From assembly GCF_900188405.1 (NCBI RefSeq), contig NZ_FZOF01000001.1, forward strand, positions 620,001 to 684,000: a stretch of DNA of 64,000 bases, written 5' to 3'. Of this stretch, positions 9,832-17,784 are shown piece after piece. The position numbers and the translations under genes are program-made. Position 1 is the stretch's first letter; each line of letters opens with the position of its first letter. The notes under the pieces are model-generated. The model was not told the DNA's origin. It searched no databases and saw only the letters and a list, made by a program, of their open reading frames with translations. The DNA comes from Actinacidiphila glaucinigra. Its GTDB lineage: Bacteria; Actinomycetota; Actinomycetes; Streptomycetales; Streptomycetaceae.

Positions 9832-11661
9832 ATGACGGCTCTCGCACCCGGCGCAACCGAGGACACGACGGACTTCGCCGACGCCGACCGGGGATTCCTC
9901 GGTGCCCTGACCCCCGGCCGCGTCACCGACGGCGGCGGCCGGGTGGTCTGGGACGGTGACGCGTACTCCTTCCTGCAGGGCCCGTGCCCCGACACCGCGC
10001 ACCCCGGCCTGTGGCGGCAGAGCCGGCTCGCCTCCCGGCAGGGCCTGTTCGAGGTCGTCGAAGGCATCTACCAGGTACGCGGCCTAGACCTGTCGAACAT
10101 GACCCTCGTCGAGGGGGACCGCGGGGTCGTCGTCATCGACCCCCTCCGCTCGGCCGAGTGCGCCGCCGCCGCCCTCGCCCTCTACCGCGAGCACCGGGGG
10201 GACCGGCCCGTCACCGCCCTCATCTACAGCCACTCGCACGTCGACCACTTCGGCGGCGCCCGCGGCGTCCTGCCGCTCGGTCACGACCCGGTGCCCGTCC
10301 TCGCCCCCTCCGGCTTCCTGGAGCACGCCGCCGGCGAGAGCGTGGACGCCGGGGTCGCGATGACCCGCCGCGCCGTCTACATGTACGGCTCCGAACTGCC
10401 CAAGGGCCCGGCCGGGCAGATCGGCTGCGGCCTCGGCCAGACCGCCTCCACCGGCACCGTCACCCTGATCCCGCCCACCGTGCACGTCACCCGCACCGGC
10501 CAGGACGAGACGATCGACGGGGTCCGGATGATCTTCCAGCTGACCCCGGGGGCCGAGGCGCCCGCCGAGATGAACTTCCACTTCCCCGCCAAGCGGGTGC
10601 TGTGCATGGCGGAGAACGCCACCCACACCATGCACAACGTCCTCACCCTGCGCGGCGCGCAGGTCCGCGACGCGCGGCTGTGGGCGCACTACCTCAACGA
10701 GGCCCTCGTCCTCTTCGGCAACGCCTCCGACGTCGTCATCGCCTCCCACCACTGGCCGACCTGGAGCCGCGAGGGCATCCACCGGCTGCTGTCCCACCAG
10801 CGCGACCTGTACGCCTACCTCCACGACCAGACCCTGCGGCTGATCAACCGGGGCCTCACCGGCAGCGAGATCGCCGAGGAACTGACCCTGCCCCCCGCCC
10901 TGGAACGGCTGGGCTCCAACCGCGGCTACTACGGCTCCCTCAGCCACAACGTGAAGGCCGTCTACCAGCGCTACATGGGCTGGTTCGACGGCAACCCGGC
11001 CCACCTGTGGCAGCACCCCCCGGTGGCGGAGGCGCGCCGCTACGTGGACTGCCTCGGCGGCACCGACGCCACCGTCGCCAAGGCCGGGGAGTACGCCGAC
11101 GCGGGAGATCTGCGCTTCGCCGTCACCCTGCTGGGCCACGCCGTCTTCGCCGACCCCGGGCACGCCCGCGCGGCGGAGGAACTGGCCCTGCTCTACGAGC
11201 GCCTGGGGCACGGCTGCGAGAACGGGCCCTGGCGCAACTTCTACCTGATGGGCGCCCGGGAACTGCGGCAGGGCGTCACCCGGACCCCGGTCGTCATCGC
11301 CAACCCGGACGTGATGGCCGCCCTCACCGTCGACCAGCTCATCGACTCCCTCGCCATCCGCGTCAACGGCCCCAAGGCGTGGGACGTCCACCTGACCATC
11401 GACTGGCGCCTCACCGACGAGCACCGCAGCTGGCATCTGACCCTCTCCAACGGCGCCCTCACCTACTTCTCCACCCAGGACGGGCGCCCCGCCGTACGGC
11501 ACGCCGACCTCACCCTCACCCTCACCCGGCCCGAACTGCACCGGCTCCTCGCCGGCGGCCGCTTCGAGGGCGTGGAGCACGAGGGGGACCTGAAGGTGGT
11601 CGCGACCCTCGTCGGGCTGCTGGACGCCGCCGACCAGGACTTCCCGATCGTCACACCGTGA
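9832..11661 (+). CDS. Alkyl sulfatase, metallo-beta-lactamase fold (SdsA-like)
   Basis: The 609-residue protein fits the linear primary/secondary alkyl sulfatase family, which cleaves alkyl sulfates to alcohols and sulfate using two zinc ions. The metal motif is HSHVDH (residues 134-139), with further conserved stretches CMAENATHTMHN, VIASHHWPTW and the dimerisation-domain signature GPWRNFYLMGARELR. The C-terminal ~120 residues form an SCP2-like substrate-binding domain. No secretion signal is seen. There is no obvious ribosome binding site before ATG 9832, so the message may be leaderless or start slightly downstream. The stop overlaps the next gene as GTGA. Confidence 0.9.
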   Translation: MTALAPGATEDTTDFADADRGFLGALTPGRVTDGGGRVVWDGDAYSFLQGPCPDTAHPGLWRQSRLASRQGLFEVVEGIYQVRGLDLSNMTLVEGDRGVVVIDPLRSAECAAAALALYREHRGDRPVTALIYSHSHVDHFGGARGVLPLGHDPVPVLAPSGFLEHAAGESVDAGVAMTRRAVYMYGSELPKGPAGQIGCGLGQTASTGTVTLIPPTVHVTRTGQDETIDGVRMIFQLTPGAEAPAEMNFHFPAKRVLCMAENATHTMHNVLTLRGAQVRDARLWAHYLNEALVLFGNASDVVIASHHWPTWSREGIHRLLSHQRDLYAYLHDQTLRLINRGLTGSEIAEELTLPPALERLGSNRGYYGSLSHNVKAVYQRYMGWFDGNPAHLWQHPPVAEARRYVDCLGGTDATVAKAGEYADAGDLRFAVTLLGHAVFADPGHARAAEELALLYERLGHGCENGPWRNFYLMGARELRQGVTRTPVVIANPDVMAALTVDQLIDSLAIRVNGPKAWDVHLTIDWRLTDEHRSWHLTLSNGALTYFSTQDGRPAVRHADLTLTLTRPELHRLLAGGRFEGVEHEGDLKVVATLVGLLDAADQDFPIVTP

Positions 11662-12668
11662 AGCTCCCCCGGAGCGCGCCGCGCGCCACGGTGCGGCACC
11701 GCACCGTCGAAGCGAACGGAATCCGGCTGCACATCGCGGAGGAGGGCGAGGGCCCACTCGTCCTGCTGCTGCACGGGTTCCCCGAGTGCTGGTACTCCTG
11801 GCGCCACCAGTTCGGGCCGTTCGCCGCCGCCGGCTACCGGGTGGTCGCCCCCGATCAGCGAGGCTACGGCCGCAGCGAACGGCCCGGCGCCGTCGAGGAG
11901 TACACCGTGCTCGACCTCGTCGGCGACGTCGTCGGCCTCGTGCACGCCCTCGGCGAGAGCCGCGCCGTCGTGGTCGGCCACGACTGGGGTGCCCCCGTCG
12001 CCTGGCACACCGCGCTGATGCGGCCCGACGTCGTCCGCGCCGTCGCCGGCCTCAGCGTCCCGCCGAACCCGCGCAGCGGCGGCACACCGCCGTTGCGGGC
12101 CATGCGCGAGCTGTACGGCGGGCACTTCTACTGGAACTACTTCGAGCGGCCCGGTGTCGCCGACGCCGAGTTCGCCGCCGACCCGCGGACCACCTTCCGG
12201 CGCTTCCTGTACGGCGCCTGCGGCGACAACCCCGCCAACGACCCGGTCCCGGCGCAGCCCCTCGTACCGCCCGGCGGCGGCTTCCTCGACATCGTCGCGG
12301 AGCCCGGGGAACTGCCGGACTGGCTCACCGACGAGGACCTCGACGCCTTCACCGCCGAGTACGCCGAGTCGGGCTTCACCGGCGGGCTCAACTGGTACCG
12401 CAACCTCGACCGCAACTGGCGGCTGACCGCGCCCTGGACCGGCGCCGCCCTCCAGATGCCCGCCCTCTTCGTCACCGGCGACCGCGACCTCGTCCACGGC
12501 TTCCCGGGGATGTCCGAGCTGATCCCGGTGCTGCGGCAGCTCCACCCCACGCTGCGCGAACCGGTGGTGCTGCCCGGGTGCGGCCACTGGACCCAGCAGG
12601 AGCGCCCGGCGGAGGTCAACGCCGCGCTGCTGGACTTCCTGCGGGAGGCCGCCCCGCCCACCGGCTGA
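11658..12668 (+). CDS. Alpha/beta hydrolase, epoxide-hydrolase type
   Basis: The 336-residue enzyme has the epoxide hydrolase layout: oxyanion-hole motif HGFPECWYSW, DQRGYGRS, nucleophile elbow VVGHDWGAPVAW with Asp109 in place of Ser, a lid domain with FYWNYFERPG, and the base His310 in CGHWTQQE. Asp rather than Ser as nucleophile points to epoxide or halide hydrolysis instead of esterase activity. The GTG start overlaps the alkyl sulfatase stop, so both are made from one message, suggesting joint use on xenobiotic or lipid-like substrates. Upstream extension of this frame inside the sulfatase gene is a shadow. Confidence 0.88.
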   Translation: MKLPRSAPRATVRHRTVEANGIRLHIAEEGEGPLVLLLHGFPECWYSWRHQFGPFAAAGYRVVAPDQRGYGRSERPGAVEEYTVLDLVGDVVGLVHALGESRAVVVGHDWGAPVAWHTALMRPDVVRAVAGLSVPPNPRSGGTPPLRAMRELYGGHFYWNYFERPGVADAEFAADPRTTFRRFLYGACGDNPANDPVPAQPLVPPGGGFLDIVAEPGELPDWLTDEDLDAFTAEYAESGFTGGLNWYRNLDRNWRLTAPWTGAALQMPALFVTGDRDLVHGFPGMSELIPVLRQLHPTLREPVVLPGCGHWTQQERPAEVNAALLDFLREAAPPTG

Positions 12669-12680
12669 GCACGCGCGCGG

Positions 12681-13583
12681 TCAGGTGTCGCACTCCAGCA
12701 CGGTCCGGCACAGCCCGCACCGGGCCTTCACGCGGCCCCGCACGGGTACCCGGATCCGCTGGTGGCACATGGGGCAGGGAAAGGAGACCCGCTGGGGGTC
12801 GCCGCCCTCGAAGGCGTAGCCGGCGGCCGGGTACGCGAGGCCGCGCCGCCGGTCGTGGGAGTACCGGCGGCGGCCCGCCCAGCCGCAGCCGACCATCGGC
12901 GGATGCCGCAGATCGTCCTCGGCGACCCGCAGCCCGGCCCGGTAGGCCTCCCGGGCCCTCGGGCTGGTGAGCCACGGTTCGACGTCGTCGCCGAACGCCT
13001 GCGCCCGCTTGGCCAGGACGTAGCCGAACTCCTCCGGGGTGAGGTAGCCCAGCTTGGACGCGGCCGTCGTCAGCCGCTCCCCGAGCAGCGCCGGCTCCTC
13101 GCGGTAGGAGTCCAGCAGCAGCCATCCCGCGCCCAGATAGGTCGTGGCGGTGTCGGTCAGGATCTCGTTCTCCCGCACCCCGGGGAACTCCAGGCCCAGC
13201 CGGTGCAGGTAGACGTGCATGACCTCGTGCGCCAGCACCGCGCCGACGTCGCGCCGGTCGTCCCGGAAGCGGCCGTGCAGCTCCACGAAGTACTCGGGCC
13301 CGGCGGCCAGTTCCACGTTGCCCGCGTGCACCATGTCCCGGAAGCTGACCACCATGCGGGCCTCCGGCAGGCGGAAGTGCTGCACGATGGCCCGGGCCAC
13401 CCGCTGGGCGCCCAGATGGAGGTCCTCGTCCGCGGGGAAGGCCACCGCCTCCGGGCGCACGCTCGCCGGGAAGCGGCTCACCGTGTCGTACGACAGCCGC
13501 CGGTAGAGCGCGGTCATGGCGGCCCGCACCTGCTCCAGGTGCGGAAAGCCGTGCACGATCGGGCTGGACGACGGCTCGGTCAC
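12681..13583 (-). CDS. HExxH metalloprotease-like protein with C-terminal zinc ribbon
   Basis: The 300-residue protein carries HEVMH (His119-Glu120-x2-His123) followed by acidic residues (GVRENEILTDTATTYLGAG, 135-153), the pattern of a gluzincin-like metallopeptidase. The C-terminal 30 residues contain two CxxC pairs (CPMCHQ, CGLCRTVLEC) that look like a zinc ribbon. No signal peptide is visible, so it is probably cytoplasmic. GTG at 13583 has GGGGAGG upstream. I know of no assigned function for this architecture; a peptidase role is inference from the active-site motif. It lies 33 bp after a methyltransferase gene on the same strand. Confidence 0.75.
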   Translation of the reverse strand: MTEPSSSPIVHGFPHLEQVRAAMTALYRRLSYDTVSRFPASVRPEAVAFPADEDLHLGAQRVARAIVQHFRLPEARMVVSFRDMVHAGNVELAAGPEYFVELHGRFRDDRRDVGAVLAHEVMHVYLHRLGLEFPGVRENEILTDTATTYLGAGWLLLDSYREEPALLGERLTTAASKLGYLTPEEFGYVLAKRAQAFGDDVEPWLTSPRAREAYRAGLRVAEDDLRHPPMVGCGWAGRRRYSHDRRRGLAYPAAGYAFEGGDPQRVSFPCPMCHQRIRVPVRGRVKARCGLCRTVLECDT

Positions 13584-13616
13584 GGCGCCTCCCCAAGCGG
13601 GTACGACACTTCGAGC

Positions 13617-14642
13617 CTACGCGTCGACCCAGGCCGTTGTCGCCGTGCGTTCCGGTCCCGTGCCGCTCGCCGAACCACCCACCGGCACCCCCAGCGCGGC
13701 CAGCCGCTCGGCGGCGGTCGGCGCGGTGCCGCCCTCCGCCTGGTACACGCTGACCAGCAGCCGGCCGCCCGGCTCCACGAGCTCCGCCAGCAGTCTGCGC
13801 ACCAGGTCGCCCAGCCGGCGCTCGGGCACGCAGTCGGCGAGGGTGTGCACGAACGTGAACCGCCCGCCGTCCGCCGGCCGCCAGTCCAGCGCGTTGCCCA
13901 CGGCCAGCCGCCCGGCCCACCGCGGCAGCCGGCGCAGGGCCAGCTCCACCAGGCGCGGGGCGAAGTCCACACCGTAGGGCTCGATCACCCGGCCCCGCTC
14001 CGCCGCCCACCGCCGCACCGAATCCATCAGCAGCCCGTTGGCGCAGCCGACGTCCAGGAACGTGCCGTCCTTGTGCAGCGCCTCGACCACCATGGAGCGC
14101 CGCGCCCGCCACTGCTCCGGCTCCCGCCCGAAGCCGGAACCGCCCTCGGGCGTGGTCGCCCGCAGGTAGGCGGGCTCCAGCAGGCGCAGGTTGTCCGCGA
14201 AGTACGAGGCGTCGTCCTGTTCCCGGAAGGAACGCGCCGCGTCCAGCACGGCACGGCGCTCGGGGCCCTGGGGGAGCATGCCCGCGATCGTGCCGGCGTC
14301 GGCCACGACCAGGTCCGCGTCGGCGGCGTGCGGCCGCCGGCCCCGGTAGCGGTCGCCGTCCAGCCAGGCGTAGAGCCGCTGTTGCCCGGCGTCCCAGGCG
14401 AAGGGGTGCACACGCTGCCGGTAGTAGCCGGCGGTCTCCAGCGGCACCCGGGCGGCGGTGTCGAGGATCCAGTCCTCCCCGGGGAGCACCTCGCCGGACG
14501 GCAGCCGCACCATCCCGTCGCCGCCGCGTACCGCGCCCGCCAGGCCGCCCGGGAAGAACGGCACGAAGGTGACCCGGCGCACCGACGCCGGTTCCGGGTC
14601 CTGCCCGAGCGGCTCGTACGCCGTCCGTCCCGCGTCGTCCAT
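13617..14642 (-). CDS. Fusion of a Nudix-like N-terminus to a SAM-dependent methyltransferase
   Basis: The product is 341 residues. Residues ~10-125 resemble a degenerate Nudix fold: LPSGEVLPGEDW, then LDTAARVPLETAGYY in place of the metal-binding Nudix box, and strands HPFAWD and LYAWLDGD. Residues ~180-330 form a class I methyltransferase with motif I FLDVGCANGLLMDSV, acidic VIEPYGVDFAP, ALDWRP and RLLVSVYQAE. ATG 14642 has GAGGGGGA upstream; the longer open frame beyond it is not needed. The substrate is unknown. Because catalytic Nudix residues are missing, the N-terminus may act as a binding module; this reading is tentative, while the methyltransferase call is firm. Confidence 0.8.
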   Translation of the reverse strand: MDDAGRTAYEPLGQDPEPASVRRVTFVPFFPGGLAGAVRGGDGMVRLPSGEVLPGEDWILDTAARVPLETAGYYRQRVHPFAWDAGQQRLYAWLDGDRYRGRRPHAADADLVVADAGTIAGMLPQGPERRAVLDAARSFREQDDASYFADNLRLLEPAYLRATTPEGGSGFGREPEQWRARRSMVVEALHKDGTFLDVGCANGLLMDSVRRWAAERGRVIEPYGVDFAPRLVELALRRLPRWAGRLAVGNALDWRPADGGRFTFVHTLADCVPERRLGDLVRRLLAELVEPGGRLLVSVYQAEGGTAPTAAERLAALGVPVGGSASGTGPERTATTAWVDA

Positions 14643-14773
14643 GCCGTCCCCCTCGGCCGCATGCGTCCACCCCGGCCCGCCGACCGGGCCGGCCGCGCTG
14701 CCGCGCGCACCCGGCGGCGGCATGTGGACACCGTACAAGTGGGCACCGACACCGGCACCGGGCCGGCGGCCGC

Positions 14774-15172
14774 TCATCCCGTGACGGCCGGCCCCGGAGC
14801 CTGCCCGTAGCAGAGGCAGAACGGGTGCCCGGCCGGGTCGGCGAAGACCCGGAAGCCGCTGCGCTCGCCGCCGCTGTCGTGCAGGAAGACGGCGCCCAGC
14901 GCCACGACCTCCTCGTGGGCCCGCTCCACGTCGGCGCGGGTCGGGACGTCGAAGTCCAGGTGGAACTGCTGGGGGTGCTCCGGGTCGGGCCAGCGCGGCG
15001 GCCGGTGGAAGGGCACTTCCTGGAAGGCGATCCGGGCACCGTGCGGGGACGTCAGGGTCACCCACGAGGGGTCTGCGGTGTCCAGCGCCCAGCCCAGGAC
15101 GCCCTGGTAGAAGGTGCCCAGCGCGGTCGGGTCCGGGCAGTCGATCACGGTGCACTGCAAGGTGGCGATCAT
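14774..15172 (-). CDS. VOC family (glyoxalase/dioxygenase-like) protein
   Basis: This 132-residue protein has the two beta-alpha-beta-beta-beta modules of the vicinal-oxygen-chelate superfamily: TVIDCPDPTALGTFYQGVLGW at the start, WVTLTSPHGARIAFQEVP, HLDFDV and the ending FRVFADPAGHPFCLC. Such proteins range from glyoxalases to antibiotic-binding proteins; nothing here identifies the substrate. ATG 15172 is the start expected from family alignment. The ribosome binding site is weak. A 131-bp gap to the methyltransferase downstream suggests it is not tightly coupled to it. Confidence 0.85.
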   Translation of the reverse strand: MIATLQCTVIDCPDPTALGTFYQGVLGWALDTADPSWVTLTSPHGARIAFQEVPFHRPPRWPDPEHPQQFHLDFDVPTRADVERAHEEVVALGAVFLHDSGGERSGFRVFADPAGHPFCLCYGQAPGPAVTG

Positions 15173-15369
15173 CCGCCGAGCCTGCCCGGCGTCCTCCTCC
15201 GGACGCAAGACCCGCCCCCGGGACCATACTTTCGGCTGATACGGAACCGGTCCGGCGGTGGAGGCCCCGGCACCCCCGGCCTCAGTACGGTGGGACCCGT
15301 GGCCGTCCGCCCGTCGCCCGGCGGCCGGCCACGACATCCGTGCCGTCGCCGCCCGAAGGACCCCGAGCC

Positions 15370-15570
15370 ATGTCCGCCGTCTGCGCCACCTCCGCCGCAT
15401 CCGTCCGGACCACCGCTGCCCGGGGTGCGGCGCTCGCCGTGCTCGCGGTCCTCACGGTGTGCGCGGCCGGGGTGGCCGGCGCCCTGGGCGTTCCCGGACC
15501 GGCCCTGACCGGCGTGCTGCTGCTGGCGACCGGCGTCTGCGGCGTCCTCTACGCCGTCCGCCCGAGGTGA
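15370..15570 (+). CDS. Small two-segment membrane protein upstream of the sortase
   Basis: A 66-residue product with two hydrophobic stretches (about 19-38 and 43-60, separated by a GVPG turn) and a short basic end. GAAGGA lies 9 bases before the ATG, and the gene stops 7 bp before the sortase start, with the sortase ribosome binding site formed by its stop region. It looks like a real small gene co-transcribed with the sortase. No family is recognised. Confidence 0.6.
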   Translation: MSAVCATSAASVRTTAARGAALAVLAVLTVCAAGVAGALGVPGPALTGVLLLATGVCGVLYAVRPR

Positions 15571-15577
15571 GCGCGCG

Positions 15578-16183
15578 ATGCGGATGACGCACCGTCGCAT
15601 CAACGTCCTCGCCCTCGCCCTCCTCGCCGTCGCCGCCGCCGCGACCGGCTGGGCCGTCACCCACGCGGGGCAGGGCCGGGCGGCCGCCGTCGTCCACGGC
15701 AGCACACCCGCCCGCGCCTCCGACCCCGACGGGCACACCCCCGTACGCATCGACATCCCCAGCGCGGGCGTGCACGCCAGGGTCGTCGACCTCGGGGTCA
15801 CCGACGACGGCACCCTCCAGACCCCCGCCACCGAGCAGGGCCGCTACGCCGGCTGGTACGACCGCAGCGCCGCCCCCGGCGACACCGGAACCTCCGTGAT
15901 CGTCGGCCGCGACGACGGCAGGCGCGGACGCGCGGTCTTCCACGACCTCCACGATGTGCGCCTCGCCGACACCGTCGCCGTCACCCGGCGTGACGGCAGC
16001 CAGGTCCGCTTCACCGTGACACAGGTCGAGCACCTGCCGCGGCACGCCCTCGTCACCGAGGTCCGGCGCGCCGACGGCGACGCGTCCACCCTTCGGCTCG
16101 TCACCTGCGCGGGCGACGGGCACGGCGGCGGCCGGCCCGCCGGGACGCTGGTCGTGCGGGCGACCGCCGTCCGCGCCTCCTGA
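15578..16183 (+). CDS. Class F sortase with Arg in place of the catalytic His
   Basis: The 201-residue protein has an N-terminal membrane anchor (residues 8-28) and a class F sortase domain: RIDIPSAGVHARVVDLG, the AGWYDRSAAPGDTGTSVIVG strand region, RAVFHDLHDV, and the TLRLVTCAGD motif with Cys177 and a possible Arg at 186. In class F enzymes the segment after VIxG normally reads GHVD, giving the catalytic His; here it reads GRDD, with Arg at 111, so the usual Cys-His-Arg set lacks its His. The protein may be inactive as a transpeptidase or use another base. No LPxTG substrate gene is next to it. Start ATG 15578 follows GAGGTGAG; ATG 15584 is an alternative. Confidence 0.85.
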   Translation: MRMTHRRINVLALALLAVAAAATGWAVTHAGQGRAAAVVHGSTPARASDPDGHTPVRIDIPSAGVHARVVDLGVTDDGTLQTPATEQGRYAGWYDRSAAPGDTGTSVIVGRDDGRRGRAVFHDLHDVRLADTVAVTRRDGSQVRFTVTQVEHLPRHALVTEVRRADGDASTLRLVTCAGDGHGGGRPAGTLVVRATAVRAS

Positions 16184-16405
16184 GGCGCGCCCCCGCCCTT
16201 CACCTGCCCCGGTTGCCACGGCATTTTCGGCGGAGGATCGTGAGGAGCGGGGCTGCCCCCGCATCGGATGGCGGAGTCGAGCGCCCTCGCCGCGGCGCGC
16301 CCTCCGGTTCCCCGCCGCCTCGGGCGCCGCCCGGCGGACACCGGGCCGTGCCCCGTCAGCCGGGTCGCCTCGGGCACCCGGGACGCAGGGCCACGGGAGG
16401 CCGCG

Positions 16406-17668
16406 ATGTGCTTCGTCCATTCCGGTACCGCAGGCGCCCGCGGCCTGGTCCAGCAGGCCTCCGCGGGACCGGCCGCGGCCGCGCTGTCGGCGCTGGCCGC
16501 GGGTGGCGGAACGGTCGGCGGCATGGACGTCGCCGGCGCCGGCACTCCGGACGTGACCACGGGACCGGACGGCGACAAGGTTGTGGACGGGTTCGGCCAC
16601 GTGCTGCACAACCGGTGGAACCGGGACCTGCGTCCGGTCACCACGGTGCGGCCGGGCGAGGTCGTCCAACTGCTGTGCCGCGACGCCCTGGACATCGGCG
16701 CCGCGGCCCGGACGATGACCCCCGAGGCGACCCTGACCATCGACCTGGGCAAGGTCCATCCGCTCACCGGCGCCATCGAGGTGGAGGGCGCGAAGCCGGG
16801 CGACATCCTCGAGGTCGAGGTCCTGGACGTCGCCCCCCTCGTGGACTTCGGCTACGTCGTCGTCAGCCCCGCCCTGGGCCTGTTCGGATCCCTGCGCCCC
16901 GAACCGCTCGCCCCGCTCGCCCCCTGGAGCGAGGCCTCCCAGCTGAGCGACCCCACTCCCGGACCGGCCGCCGGCGCCCTGCCGGAGGACCAACCCCACA
17001 ACAGCGGCGCTCCGTTCATCCAGCTGTTCCACTTCGAGCGCGGCCAGAACACCGGCTTCGCCACGTTCACCGGCGCCGACACCGGCCGGCAGGCCCGCAT
17101 CCCCGTCGCGCCCTTCATGGGGATCATGGGCGTCGCGCCCCTGCGCAAGGGCATGTACCGCACCTTCCCGCCCGATGTCAGCGGCGGAATGGGCGGCAAC
17201 ACCGACATCCGGCAGCTCGTCAGGGGAACACGGATCCAGATCCCGGTCTACGCCGAGGGCGCGCTGTTCTCCGCCGGGGACGGGCACATGGCGCAAGGCG
17301 ACGGAGAGGTGACCGGGACGGCCGTCGAGACGCTCATGGCGGTCACCCTGCGCTTCGGCATCGTCCCGGACACGGTGATCGCCGGTCCCCGGGCCGTCGT
17401 GCCCGCCGCGGACCCGACCCAGCTGGCCATGTCCGAGGAGATGCTCGCGCAGGGCTACTACCAGACGACCGGCACCGGACCGGATCTGATGGAGAACGCC
17501 AAGAACGCGGTCCGGGACATGATCGACTGGCTCGCCGGCGACCAGGGGCTGAGCCTGCACGAGGCCTACACGCTCTGCAGCGTGGCGGGCGACCTGAAGA
17601 TCAACGAGACCGTCGACCTGCCGTCGTGGCTGGTGTCGATGACCCTTCCGCGCGGCATCTTCACCTGA
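16406..17668 (+). CDS. Acetamidase/formamidase family protein
   Basis: The 420-residue protein belongs to the FmdA/AmdA amidohydrolases, which release ammonia from formamide, acetamide or related small amides. Typical stretches are the repeated beta-strand core GAIEVEGAKPGDILEVEVL, a PHNSG segment, FMGIMGVAP, SGGMGGNTDIRQL and the signature GDGHMAQGDGEVTGTA, and near the end LCSVAGDLKINETVD. ATG 16406 has GGGAGG 5 bases upstream. The first ~45 residues are Ala/Gly-rich and not conserved as far as I can judge. It stands alone, 117 bp before pepN. Confidence 0.88.
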   Translation: MCFVHSGTAGARGLVQQASAGPAAAALSALAAGGGTVGGMDVAGAGTPDVTTGPDGDKVVDGFGHVLHNRWNRDLRPVTTVRPGEVVQLLCRDALDIGAAARTMTPEATLTIDLGKVHPLTGAIEVEGAKPGDILEVEVLDVAPLVDFGYVVVSPALGLFGSLRPEPLAPLAPWSEASQLSDPTPGPAAGALPEDQPHNSGAPFIQLFHFERGQNTGFATFTGADTGRQARIPVAPFMGIMGVAPLRKGMYRTFPPDVSGGMGGNTDIRQLVRGTRIQIPVYAEGALFSAGDGHMAQGDGEVTGTAVETLMAVTLRFGIVPDTVIAGPRAVVPAADPTQLAMSEEMLAQGYYQTTGTGPDLMENAKNAVRDMIDWLAGDQGLSLHEAYTLCSVAGDLKINETVDLPSWLVSMTLPRGIFT

Positions 17669-17784
17669 CGGCAGGCCCGGGGCGGACGTGCGGACGCCCC
17701 GGCGTACGGACGCCCGGCCCGTGCGACGGCGGGCCGCGGGGAACCCCCGTGCGCCGCGAGCCGGGCATGGGGGAGCATGGCCGC

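Noticed and set aside
16213..17784. N-terminal extension of the aminopeptidase N frame by more than 500 codons
   Set aside because: The extension is Arg/Pro/Gly shadow sequence over the acetamidase gene; ATG 17785 has a ribosome binding site and the family start.
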